This document shows positions 1 to 6,151 of a stretch of DNA of 40,876 nt, piece after piece. Where the stretch lies: positions 1 through 40,876 of the forward strand of contig CAYRPN010000049.1 in the NCBI GenBank assembly GCA_964426135.1. The letters run 5' to 3'. The notes beneath the pieces were generated by a model. The model was given only the letters and a program-made list of their open reading frames with translations. It did no database searches and had not been told where the DNA came from. Positions within the stretch are counted from its first letter, which is position 1; each line of letters opens with the position of its first letter. Both the position numbers and the translations under genes were made by a program. Source of the DNA: CAYRPN01 sp964426135 (GTDB taxonomy: Bacteria; Planctomycetota; Phycisphaerae; Phycisphaerales; Phycisphaeraceae).

Positions 1-55
1 CCCCCGCGGCAGCCCACGCGGCAGCCCACGCGGCGTCCCACGCGGCAGCCCTCGC
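1..55. repeat. Left copy of 55-bp terminal direct repeat
   Basis: Bases 1-55 are identical to 40822-40876. A 55-base end overlap is what a de Bruijn assembler with k=55 leaves on a closed circle. The overlap lies inside the 12-bp tandem repeat, so repeat collapse is a competing explanation. The reading frame of one gene crosses the join correctly, which favours a true circle. Confidence 0.9.
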
Positions 56-580
56 GGCAGCCCCCGCGGCAGCCCACGCGGCAGCCCACGCGGCGTCCCA
101 CGCGGCAGCCCTCGCGGCAGCCCCCGCGGCAGCCCCCGCGGCAGCCCCCGCGGCAGCCCACGCGGCAGCCCCCGCGGCAGCCCTTCGCTTCATGAAAGAT
201 CGCCAGTCTTCGTCCGTCATGCGATCAAGGTGCCGCCAGAAGGCGAGCACGCCTTGCGCCTTCGATCCCAGGATCTTCTCCGGCGCGCGCAGCACGTCCT
301 CCGGGCAGCCGTCTTGCTGATCGTTGACGTTCCGGAGAAGGACCGAGTGCGCGATGCTGATGCCGAGCATCTTCGCTACCGCTGCGTCTGCCTCTGCCTG
401 ACCGATAGTGCGGAGGTCTTCGTCAGACCAGCCGGCGAAGTGCAGCACGTCGCCTTGAGCGCATCGGCAGATCGGATCATCGGGTGAGCCGTTGCCGCCG
501 ATGAGCTTGCCCTTCCACAGCTTCGGGCGCGTGGCGGCGTTGGTCCACCGAGCGACGACATCTTCAACAGTGACCGCCAT
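1..580 (-). CDS. Ala-rich tetrapeptide-repeat protein, N-terminal part (gene continues across contig junction)
   Basis: ATG at 578-580 follows a strong ribosome binding site (GGGAGGT). Residues 1 to about 130 are a non-repetitive domain beginning MAVTVEDVVARW and ending DEDWRSFMKRR. It is followed by AAAG/AAAW/AAAR/DAAW tetrapeptides to the contig edge. The frame continues in the right end (40607-40876) and gives a 264-residue protein when the 55-bp overlap is merged. The repeat part should form an alanine helix with Trp, Gly or Arg every fourth residue. Similar Ala-rich repeats occur in phage proteins that carry an Imm-5-like domain; that resemblance is from memory and function is unknown. 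The repeat count may be collapsed in the assembly. Confidence 0.8.
   Translation of the reverse strand, partial: MAVTVEDVVARWTNAATRPKLWKGKLIGGNGSPDDPICRCAQGDVLHFAGWSDEDLRTIGQAEADAAVAKMLGISIAHSVLLRNVNDQQDGCPEDVLRAPEKILGSKAQGVLAFWRHLDRMTDEDWRSFMKRRAAAGAAAWAAAGAAAGAAAGAAARAAAWDAAWAAAWAAAGAAARAAAWDAAWAAAWAAAG
5..184. repeat. 12-bp tandem repeat array, left part
   Basis: Fifteen units of CGCGGCAGCCCN (N = A, C or T) run head to tail. Bases 1-60 and 61-120 are identical, so there is also a 60-bp higher-order unit. Two units read CGCGGCGTCCCA. The array is coding on the minus strand, where each unit gives one tetrapeptide, Ala-Ala-Ala-X or Asp-Ala-Ala-X. It continues in the right end of the contig. 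Confidence 0.95.
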
Positions 581-636
581 CTTTACCTCCCTTTATCCGC
601 CGCCCCTGGTGGGCGGCCTCGATCTGGAATTGCATC

Positions 637-921
637 TCAGCGGCCCTCCGCCTTGGCGAGCGCGGCGCGGGCGGCGTTCAAGATCGGCGCGTTATCCCGG
701 TCTACGTCCCAACCGGCGGCCTCGGCGGCGATGACCAGATCGCGCAGGGCCGCTTGCATGTCCGGCGTGGCGGCGATCAGCGCGGCGTTCGCTTCCGTTT
801 CGCCGTCAGCCTCATCGTCGTCCGGACACGCAAAGGCAACCGTCCGCTTCTCCGCGATGATGCTGATTTCCGGGGTGCTGGTCGCGTAAGTGGCCCAAGG
901 CCCCGGCGTATGCTTCGTCAT
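637..921 (-). CDS. HTPGPW-family small phage protein
   Basis: A 94-residue protein starting MTKHTPGPWATYA, the signature of a widespread small phage and prophage family of unknown function. The C-terminal half (EANAALIAATPDMQAAL...) matches the usual pattern of this family, which ends in an Ala-rich helix. The ATG at 919-921 is preceded by GGAGGGGAAG. It is the first gene of the leftward transcription unit, directly behind the divergent control region. Longer in-frame extensions upstream would run through the control region and are not used. Confidence 0.8.
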   Translation of the reverse strand: MTKHTPGPWATYATSTPEISIIAEKRTVAFACPDDDEADGETEANAALIAATPDMQAALRDLVIAAEAAGWDVDRDNAPILNAARAALAKAEGR

Positions 922-963
922 CTTCCCCTCCTGTCCGCCAGCGGCGGCGCTTGCTATGGACGC

Positions 964-992
964 ACCGTATGCCCGCCCATTGCCACTGTCAA
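964..992 (-). promoter_or_regulatory. Putative leftward early promoter
   Basis: On the minus strand TTGACA (992-987) is followed after 17 bp by TACGGT (969-964). The -35 box is perfect and the -10 box weak. It faces the leftward unit that starts with the HTPGPW gene at 921. Its -35 box is one half of the inverted repeat that also holds the rightward -35 box. Confidence 0.5.
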
Positions 993-1022
993 CAGAATAA
1001 TTCGCTCCATTCTCTCTTGACA
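987..1022. promoter_or_regulatory. Putative operator: inverted repeat joining both -35 boxes
   Basis: TGTCAACAGA (987-996) and its imperfect mirror, TGTCAAGAGA on the minus strand (1022-1013), form an inverted repeat around a 16-bp spacer. Each arm includes the TTGACA -35 box of one of two back-to-back promoters. A repressor bound here would control both transcription units. The obvious candidate is the XRE protein encoded immediately to the right. Confidence 0.45.
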
Positions 1023-1046
1023 CCGGCAACGGCCCATGCCTATCCT
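1017..1046 (+). promoter_or_regulatory. Putative rightward early promoter, leaderless
   Basis: TTGACA (1017-1022), an 18-bp spacer and TATCCT (1041-1046) form a good sigma-70-like promoter. Only 7 nt separate the -10 box from the ATG at 1054. The transcript would therefore start at or next to the start codon, as in leaderless repressor mRNAs. Confidence 0.5.
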
Positions 1047-1053
1047 GCCGACC

Positions 1054-1239
1054 ATGTCCAAAGAGATAGCCGCGCTCCGACGCAAGACCGGCCTTAACCT
1101 GACGGACTTTGCGTCCCTGGCCGGGGTTTCCGTCTCTGCGGTGTCGAGATGGGAGGGCGGGCACAGGGCGCCTGGCCGCTTCACCCTCGACGCCATCCGT
1201 CGCATTGTCGCCGACTTCCTCAAGAAGAAGGCCGCATGA
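1054..1239 (+). CDS. XRE-family helix-turn-helix regulator (Cro/CI-like)
   Basis: This 61-residue protein is almost entirely one XRE DNA-binding domain: IAALRRKTGLNLTDFASLAG is helices 1-2, and VSVSAVSRWEGGHRAP is the recognition helix and turn. It ends in basic KKKAA. It lies next to the divergent promoters and their inverted repeat, so autoregulation and a lytic or early switch role are likely. An ATG at 1036 would add six residues, but it lies upstream of the predicted transcription start. I prefer 1054. No dimerisation or cleavage domain is present, so it resembles Cro more than CI. Confidence 0.8.
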   Translation: MSKEIAALRRKTGLNLTDFASLAGVSVSAVSRWEGGHRAPGRFTLDAIRRIVADFLKKKAA

Positions 1240-1355
1240 CTTTCCCAGCGCCGATGCCAGCTCCTCAGTGGGCGGACCCAACCGCAGCTCTGCCGGCGCA
1301 ACATCCCCGGGGGCGCTTCTGCCTCCGGGCTTCTTATTCGCCGATCCCGGCATGA
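1236..1355 (+). CDS. Small hypothetical protein (39 aa)
   Basis: The ORF starts with an ATGA overlap on the stop of the XRE gene and ends with another ATGA overlap. It is proline- and alanine-rich (MTFPAPMPAPQWADP...) with no recognised domain. Support comes only from its place in a chain of ATGA-linked ORFs. It could be untranslated or a coupling peptide. Confidence 0.4.
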   Translation: MTFPAPMPAPQWADPTAALPAQHPRGRFCLRASYSPIPA

Positions 1356-1441
1356 CCGCTCGCCGCCGCCAGCCCGAGCGCGCCTTGCAATCGCACGTCG
1401 CGTGGTTCCATGCTTATCCGGTTGACACCCACAGCCGCTAG
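1352..1441 (+). CDS. Short ORF resembling the N-terminus of a VRR-NUC nuclease
   Basis: A 29-residue ORF (MTARRRQPERALQSHVAWF...) linked by ATGA to the previous one. The 'RRRQPERALQ' start resembles the beginning of VRR-NUC proteins, which usually open with basic residues followed by E-x-x-LQ. It ends at a TAG after only 29 residues. The catalytic half of a VRR-NUC protein is found 310 bp downstream in the same frame (1754-2041), so this may be the remnant of a disrupted gene. The match is short and uncertain. Confidence 0.35.
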   Translation: MTARRRQPERALQSHVAWFHAYPVDTHSR

Positions 1442-1451
1442 GGATTGAGAC

Positions 1452-1757
1452 ATGACCTACGATGTAGAGGCACTGATCAAGCACCACACGGCCGACTGCA
1501 TGAAGCTGACGCACGGCAAGTGCTCAACTCGCGCGTGCTTGGTGCGCGGCGGGTATGTCGGCCCCGGTCCCGTCGATTACTCGGTCGCTACGTGCGAGGC
1601 GCTGGAGACTGTCGAGGCACTGCGGGCGGGCCATTCGGTCGTGACGACGACCGAAGAAGCCTGTCCGGGCCACATCGCATCGGAGAACGACCCGAAGGTA
1701 TGTGGCCGCTGCGGCACGCATATCGACAGCCTTCGCCTTTCTGAGGATGCGCCATGA
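1452..1757 (+). CDS. Hypothetical protein with C-terminal CxxC
   Basis: A 101-residue protein with seven cysteines, two of them in 'CGRCGTH' near the C-terminus, which suggests a small metal-binding site. No family recognised. GGGATTGAGAC precedes the ATG, and its last bases overlap the start of the next gene (ATGA). It lies between two pieces that both resemble VRR-NUC, so it may have been inserted there. Confidence 0.6.
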   Translation: MTYDVEALIKHHTADCMKLTHGKCSTRACLVRGGYVGPGPVDYSVATCEALETVEALRAGHSVVTTTEEACPGHIASENDPKVCGRCGTHIDSLRLSEDAP

Positions 1758-2041
1758 GCCACAACGAAGAAGTGCCGATGCCCGACAGCATGAAGCCGAC
1801 GCCGGAGCAAGACGCCCGCGAACGCCAGCGTCAGGCAGAAGAGGCTGAGCGGCCGGGCGGGCGGGCGTTCTTTATCGAGCTGAAGGCCGGGAAGGCGGGG
1901 CGCGTGTCGCAAGCGCAGGCCGACTGCCACCAAGCGCTACTCGCCTGCGGCTGTCTGGTCGCCATCTGCCGCAGTCTGGCGGACGTGGCGCAGGCGTGCG
2001 AGGCATGGTCAATCTCACTTAGAGCGGGGCTATCCGCATGA
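1754..2041 (+). CDS. VRR-NUC-like nuclease, C-terminal half
   Basis: Of 95 residues, the second half (GRAFFIELKAGKAG, then VSQAQADCH) matches the E-x-K and the following Q motif of the VRR-NUC (PD-(D/E)xK) nuclease fold. The C-terminal 'CLVAICRSLADVAQACEAW' fits the final helices. The GvPDl aspartate motif that should precede it is absent; the N-terminus is instead a charged, low-complexity stretch (PEQDARERQRQAEEAE). As written it lacks a complete active site, so it is probably a remnant or a protein acting with another chain. Confidence 0.6.
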   Translation: MSHNEEVPMPDSMKPTPEQDARERQRQAEEAERPGGRAFFIELKAGKAGRVSQAQADCHQALLACGCLVAICRSLADVAQACEAWSISLRAGLSA

Positions 2042-2199
2042 AATCGCGAGCAACCGTCGCCTATCTTGAGCAGCGCGTCTCGCGTGCCGAGCAGGATCTG
2101 CGCCGCGCCAAGTCGTCCCGCGTCAAGGGCGTGCTCCCGAAGGCGCAGCGGGCGCACAAGCTGGCGGTCGCGCGGCTGGCGGCGGCGAGGCCGGCATGA
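2038..2199 (+). CDS. Small basic helical protein (53 aa)
   Basis: The ORF overlaps the previous gene's stop (ATGA) and encodes 53 residues, mostly helix-forming and strongly basic (VAYLEQRVSRAEQDLRRAK...). A short coiled coil is likely. No family recognised. It sits in a chain of ATGA-linked early genes, which supports translation. Confidence 0.5.
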   Translation: MKSRATVAYLEQRVSRAEQDLRRAKSSRVKGVLPKAQRAHKLAVARLAAARPA

Positions 2200-2318
2200 C
2201 ATTCCGCTTCATTCACGCGGCCGAGGTGCGTGCCTATGAACGCGACGGCTGGACGTGCTCGCCGATGGTCGGGCATCACGGGGCGGCGGGATACTGGCTG
2301 GCGAGCAGGGGAATATGA
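2196..2318 (+). CDS. Small hypothetical protein (40 aa)
   Basis: A 40-residue ORF (MTFRFIHAAEVRAYERDGW...) linked by ATGA overlaps to both neighbours. The 'V-x-A-Y-x-x-x-GW' pattern followed by 'HHGAAGYWL' resembles tiny phage proteins that often sit before helicase or replication genes. That resemblance is weak. Function unknown. Confidence 0.5.
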   Translation: MTFRFIHAAEVRAYERDGWTCSPMVGHHGAAGYWLASRGI

Positions 2319-3697
2319 CACCTGAATACCAAGCGTTTCTTAACGGGAAATCGGCCCGCGCCCGAGATCGAGGGATGTCTTTAATCCCCCCGCTCAAGGA
2401 TCACCTTTTCCCATTTCAGCGGCATTGCGTTGAGTTTGCGCTCCGGTGCGGCTCCGCCGGGATATTCCTCGATACCGGCCTCGGGAAGACTGCAGTCGAA
2501 TTGGAGTGGTGCCGCGTGGCGGCCGAGTCAACGACGGGCCGAGCGCTGATCCTGACGCCGCTCGCGGTGGCCCGACAAATCGAGGCAGAGGGGCGTCGCT
2601 GGGGCTATGAATGCCACGTGATCCGAGAGCAGTCCGAGGCCGTCGATGGCATCAATATCTGCAACTATGACCGTCTCGACAAACTCGACCCGGCCATGTT
2701 TGGCGCCGTTGCCTTGGACGAGGCGTCGATCCTCAAGAGTTTCAGCGGCAAGACATCCCGCGCTCTGGTCGACATATTCAAGGATCATACATACCGTCTC
2801 GCCGCGACCGCGACGCCCGCGCCGAACGACCACATGGAGCTTGGCCAGTATGCCGAGTTCTTGGGGATCATGTCGTCTCAGGAGATGCTTTCTCGATGGT
2901 TCATCAACGATACATCCACGGCTTCGCAGGAATGGCGGATCAAGGGCCATGCCGAATCTGACTTCTGGGACTGGATGGCGTCGTGGGCGCGGATGGCGGA
3001 GAAGCCGGCCGACCTCGGCGACAACTCAGTCTCGTTCGATCTGCCCCCGCTGAACGTCTCCAGGCACCGCGCGAAAGAAACCGATCTTCGGGGCGGCGAC
3101 GGGCTATTCGCAACCGTCGAGATGTCTGCGACTCGGATGCACGAGGTAAAGCGCCAGACCATCGGCGCGAGGGCCGCCATTTTAGCGGGATTGATCGCAG
3201 CCGAGCCGGACGAAACGTGGGTCATCTGGGTCGATACCGACTATGAGGCCGACGCGGCCAAGGCGGCCATCCCTTCGGCCATAGAGGTGCGCGGCTCGCA
3301 ATCCATCGAGACGAAGGAAACGACGCTGGCGGCGTTCGCGACCGGAGAGGCGCGGCACCTGATAACCAAGCCATCGCTCACAGGCTTCGGCCTCAACTGG
3401 CAGCATTGCGCCCGCGTCGCATACGTCGGGCGCTCGTTCAGCTACGAGACCTATTACCAGTCCGTGCGGCGTTGCTGGCGGTTCGGGCAGAAGCGACCCG
3501 TCGATGTTCATATCATCGTCGCGGAAGGCGAGGCCGAAATCGGCCGCGTGATCGACCGAAAGGCGTCCGGTCACGCGTCGATGAAGACTGCCATGCGCCA
3601 GGCGATGGTGCGAGCGCAAGGGAAGACGACAGAGACCAAGATTCCGTATCGGCCAACGCATAACGGGAGACTGCCATCGTGGCTATCCGCTGCCTGA
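2315..3697 (+). CDS. SNF2-like superfamily 2 DNA helicase
   Basis: A 460-residue helicase starting at the ATGA overlap (MTPEYQAFLNG). Visible motifs are: a Q-like FPFQRH near residue 32; Walker A TGLGKT at 54-59; Walker B DEAS at 135-138; ATATPAPND at 164-172 (motif III); and in the second RecA lobe QSVRRCWRFGQ (motif VI, arginine finger). The order and spacing fit phage DEAD/SNF2 helicases commonly found next to a DNA methyltransferase. It probably remodels or unwinds DNA in replication or protects it together with modification. Its end overlaps the methyltransferase start by 19 nt. Confidence 0.85.
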   Translation: MTPEYQAFLNGKSARARDRGMSLIPPLKDHLFPFQRHCVEFALRCGSAGIFLDTGLGKTAVELEWCRVAAESTTGRALILTPLAVARQIEAEGRRWGYECHVIREQSEAVDGINICNYDRLDKLDPAMFGAVALDEASILKSFSGKTSRALVDIFKDHTYRLAATATPAPNDHMELGQYAEFLGIMSSQEMLSRWFINDTSTASQEWRIKGHAESDFWDWMASWARMAEKPADLGDNSVSFDLPPLNVSRHRAKETDLRGGDGLFATVEMSATRMHEVKRQTIGARAAILAGLIAAEPDETWVIWVDTDYEADAAKAAIPSAIEVRGSQSIETKETTLAAFATGEARHLITKPSLTGFGLNWQHCARVAYVGRSFSYETYYQSVRRCWRFGQKRPVDVHIIVAEGEAEIGRVIDRKASGHASMKTAMRQAMVRAQGKTTETKIPYRPTHNGRLPSWLSAA

Positions 3698-4268
3698 ACG
3701 ACGCGATCGGCGAGAGGTTCGCCGCCTATCACGGGGATTGTGTGGACGTGATCCGCCAACTCCCAGATGCTAGCATTGATTTCAGCATCTACAGCCCTCC
3801 GTTCGGGTCGTTATTCGTCTACTCGGAGAGCGCCGCCGACATGGGGAATAGCGCGACCGATGGCGAGTTCGAATCGCACTATCGGTTTCTCGTCGCTGAG
3901 AAGTTCCGCGCGACCAAGCCCGGGCGTTTGACCGCCGTTCATTGCTCTGACCTGCCGCTTACCAAGTGGCGGGATGGTGTGGTCGGGATCAAGGACTTCT
4001 CCGGCCAGATCACGCGAAGGAATCGAAGGACGAGCGCCACCTGTGCCCGCTGCAGCTTGACGTGATCGAGCGCGCCGTCGTGCTCTGGAGCAACCCCGGC
4101 GACGTGGTGCTGAGCCCGTTCATGGGCATCGGCAGTGAGGGCTATCAGTCGCTCAAACTCGGCCGCAGGTTTGTTGGCGTCGAGCTGAAGGAAGCCTATT
4201 TCCGGCAGGCGGTGAAGAACCTCGAAGGCGTTGATCGGCAATCCGATCTTCTGTCGGGCGCCGCATGA
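3679..4268 (+). pseudogene. Beta-class DNA methyltransferase with large internal deletion and frameshift
   Basis: The GTG at 3679 opens a frame with the catalytic motif SPPF (YSPPFGSLFVYS), ending in KDFSGQI near 4015. That frame then runs out at 4062-4065. The C-terminal part continues in another frame from about 4010 (KDERHLCPLQLDVIERAV, then the AdoMet-binding SPFMGIGSEGY) to 4268. Members of this family have roughly 150 residues between these two pieces, so target recognition is lost. The junction lies near 4010-4020. The product cannot be a working methyltransferase, although an assembly error should be excluded. Confidence 0.8.
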
Positions 4269-4429
4269 CCGAATCCTGCGCCACCTGTCGCTGGTCTCGC
4301 GAGCTGACGCCGACCGCCGCCCCGCTTGAGGGCATCACGTACCCCGCCATCGTCTGCACCCGCTTTCCCCAACAGGTGACAACCCCGCCTTCGTACTACT
4401 GCGGCGAATGGACAGAGAGGAACGCATGA
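4265..4429 (+). CDS. Cysteine-rich mini-protein, paralogue A (54 aa)
   Basis: The protein starts MTESCATCRW and ends YYCGEWTERNA, with a further Cys in the middle, giving a Cys4 pattern fit for one zinc ion. A second gene at 5954 starts MTETCATCRW and ends YCCGEYMKRR, so the two are paralogues that flank the C5-methyltransferase block. It has ATGA overlaps with both neighbours. Small proteins of this type are common in alphaproteobacterial phages; function unknown. Confidence 0.7.
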   Translation: MTESCATCRWSRELTPTAAPLEGITYPAIVCTRFPQQVTTPPSYYCGEWTERNA

Positions 4430-5706
4430 TGCGTTACCTTTCGGTATGTTCCGGCATCGAGGCGGCGACGGTCGCATGGCATCCGCTCGGCTGGACGCCG
4501 GTTGCATTCTCGGAGATCGAGGCGTTCCCGCGCGCCGTGCTCGAGTATCGGTTCCCGTCCGTGCCGGTTCACGGCGACTTCACCACGATCGAGGGCGGCG
4601 AATATGGACCTGTTGACCTTCTCGTCGGGGGGACGCCGTGCCAGTCCTTCAGCGTCGCCGGCCTCCGAAAGGGACTGGCAGACGACCGTGGCAACCTGGC
4701 CCTTCAGTTTCTTGCGCTTGCTCGCCGAACGGGCGCCCGCTGGGTGCTTTGGGAGAACGTCCCCGGCGTCCTGTCGTCGAGCGGAGGACGGGACTTTGGC
4801 ACCTTCCTCGGAGGGCTGGCGGAACTCGGGTACGGGTGGGCCTACCGGGTCCTGGACGCTCAGCACTTCGGAGTTCCACAGCGGCGCCGTCGCGTGTTCG
4901 TTGTCGGATATCTTGGAGACTGGCGACGTGCCGCAGCGGTTCTTTTTGAGCGCGCGAGCCTGTCGGGGGATACTGCGCCGCGCCGAGAAGCGGGGCAAAG
5001 AGCTGCCCAGCCAGTTGCTGGCAGCTCTCCGCGCAGCAGCGGCTATCGACTCGATGCCGACCGCGCAGACGACCTGATCCCGCTCGCCTTCGGCGGCAAC
5101 AACACCGCCGGCCCGATCGACGTCGCAACCGCGCGCAGCGCCCATGGGGGACCCCATGGGCGCTGCGACTTCGAATCCGAAACCTTCGTCGCGCACGCCT
5201 TCGACGCTCGCCAGAGCGACGTGATCCAGTACGGCAGTCGAGCGGGACCGCTCGACTGCAATGGGCACTCCCAGGCAATCGCCTTTTCTTCGAAAGATCA
5301 TGGCGCCGACGCAGGGTCGGTGCCACCGACCCTGCGTGCGATGGGGCATGCCGGCAGCCACGCGAACGCGGGCGGGCAGGTGGCGGTGGCATTCCACGAG
5401 AACCAGCGACATGAGCTCACGACGAGCGACACGGCCAGCGTCGGCGCCGGCGCCGGCGGCAGCAAGCCCGGCCAAGGCTATCCCGCGATGATGCAGGGAA
5501 GTTCGGTTCGCCGATTGACGCCGGCGGAGTGTGAAAAACTCCAGGGATTTCCGCCGGGCTGGACCCTCGTTCCCTACCGCGGCAAGCCCGCTGCGGACGG
5601 CCCCCGGTACAGGGCCATCGGCAATTCGATGGCGGTCCCCGTGATGAAGTGGATTGGCGAACGGATCGCCGCAGTCGAGCAGACCGAACGGAGAAAGGCA
5701 TCATGA
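4426..5706 (+). CDS. C5-cytosine DNA methyltransferase (Dcm type)
   Basis: A 426-residue enzyme with all main motifs: I (LSVCSGIEAATVAW), IV with catalytic Cys (GTPCQSFSVAG), VI (WENVPGVLSS), VIII (QRRRRVFVVG), IX (RRLTPAECEKLQGFP) and X (RAIGNSMAVPVMKW). It transfers a methyl group to C5 of cytosine, probably to protect phage DNA from host restriction. The target recognition region (about 4930-5490) is long and contains three perfect DNA palindromes that the protein function does not explain. The start is the first of two adjacent ATGs (4426 overlaps the previous stop; 4429 is possible). Confidence 0.92.
   Translation: MMRYLSVCSGIEAATVAWHPLGWTPVAFSEIEAFPRAVLEYRFPSVPVHGDFTTIEGGEYGPVDLLVGGTPCQSFSVAGLRKGLADDRGNLALQFLALARRTGARWVLWENVPGVLSSSGGRDFGTFLGGLAELGYGWAYRVLDAQHFGVPQRRRRVFVVGYLGDWRRAAAVLFERASLSGDTAPRREAGQRAAQPVAGSSPRSSGYRLDADRADDLIPLAFGGNNTAGPIDVATARSAHGGPHGRCDFESETFVAHAFDARQSDVIQYGSRAGPLDCNGHSQAIAFSSKDHGADAGSVPPTLRAMGHAGSHANAGGQVAVAFHENQRHELTTSDTASVGAGAGGSKPGQGYPAMMQGSSVRRLTPAECEKLQGFPPGWTLVPYRGKPAADGPRYRAIGNSMAVPVMKWIGERIAAVEQTERRKAS
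5134..5167. repeat. Perfect palindrome 1 in methyltransferase gene (16-bp arms)
   Basis: Bases 5134-5149 and 5152-5167 are exact reverse complements separated by GA. The core is GCGCCCATGGGG facing CCCCATGGGCGC. It lies in the target recognition region of the C5-methyltransferase. In RNA or single-stranded DNA it would form a very stable hairpin. Confidence 0.9.
5234..5259. repeat. Perfect palindrome 2 in methyltransferase gene (12-bp arms)
   Basis: GCAGTCGAGCGG (5234-5245) and CCGCTCGACTGC (5248-5259) are exact reverse complements around a GA centre, the same centre as palindrome 1. Confidence 0.9.
5309..5337. repeat. Perfect palindrome 3 in methyltransferase gene (14-bp arms)
   Basis: ACGCAGGGTCGGTG (5309-5322) and its exact reverse complement (5324-5337) are separated by one C. 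It encodes part of GSVPPTLRAM, a segment conserved in phage C5-methyltransferases as far as I recall. Confidence 0.9.
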
Positions 5707-5957
5707 CCCCCGCATATCCCCCACTATTCCAGACCCGCTACATCGGTCCCGAGAGGTCTAACCACGACCTCTGCCGAACCATCGAGAAGAAGTGGCGCGA
5801 GTGCGGCTATCCGCAGGTGCGCGCCTGGATTGACACCCGCGAAGCGCGCGGCAAGTGCCCTCTGACGGGGAACACCATCGTCAAGAAGGTCGAGATCATC
5901 CGCTCGAACCTCGTCAACGGGCTGCCGATCGGGCCGAGGGTCAAGGAGGCCGCATGA
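5703..5957 (+). CDS. Hypothetical early phage protein (84 aa)
   Basis: The ATG at 5703 overlaps the methyltransferase stop (ATGA). The protein (MTPAYPPLFQTRYIGPERSNH...) has a basic centre with 'CGYPQVRAWIDTRE' and 'IRSNLVNGLPIG'. That pattern resembles small alphaproteobacterial phage proteins of unknown function. No catalytic motif is visible. It ends in an ATGA overlap with the next gene. Confidence 0.65.
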   Translation: MTPAYPPLFQTRYIGPERSNHDLCRTIEKKWRECGYPQVRAWIDTREARGKCPLTGNTIVKKVEIIRSNLVNGLPIGPRVKEAA

Positions 5958-6151
5958 CCGAAACCTGCGCCACATGCCGCTGGTCGATCCCAGCGCCGGC
6001 CCGGATGGACGATAGGCCGGAAGCGCCAGGCGAACGGACCTGGGAACGGCCGCCCATCCCCCGCCGCCGCTGCCATCGGATGCCGCAGCCGGTGGTGAAT
6101 GACGCCGACTATTGCTGCGGCGAGTACATGAAACGGAGGACCCCCACATGA
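5954..6151 (+). CDS. Cysteine-rich mini-protein, paralogue B (65 aa)
   Basis: Paralogue of the 4265-4429 product: the same N-terminus (MTETCATCRW) and a related C-terminus (YCCGEYMKRR). A longer arginine- and proline-rich linker with another Cys (RRRCHRM) lies between them. Four or more cysteines suggest a single zinc site. Both copies sit immediately beside the C5-methyltransferase segment, as if that segment had been duplicated or inserted with one of them. Confidence 0.7.
   Translation: MTETCATCRWSIPAPARMDDRPEAPGERTWERPPIPRRRCHRMPQPVVNDADYCCGEYMKRRTPT

Noticed and set aside
5..184. CRISPR array
   Set aside because: The repeats are 12 bp with no spacers and keep a reading frame; they are coding tandem repeats.
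1036..1053. Upstream ATG for the XRE gene
   Set aside because: It lies 5' of the predicted transcription start and has no ribosome binding site; the start at 1054 fits the domain.
3868..3885. tRNA-like 'TTCGAATC' motif
   Set aside because: It lies in methyltransferase coding sequence and no cloverleaf arms pair around it. No tRNA gene was found in the window.
5441..5460. GCCGGC-rich palindromes at the end of the methyltransferase target region
   Set aside because: Short GC repeats are expected by chance in this composition; unlike the three long palindromes they are simple sequence.
4396..5475. Leftward 359-aa ORF antisense to the C5-methyltransferase
   Set aside because: Antisense shadow; all methyltransferase motifs are on the plus strand.
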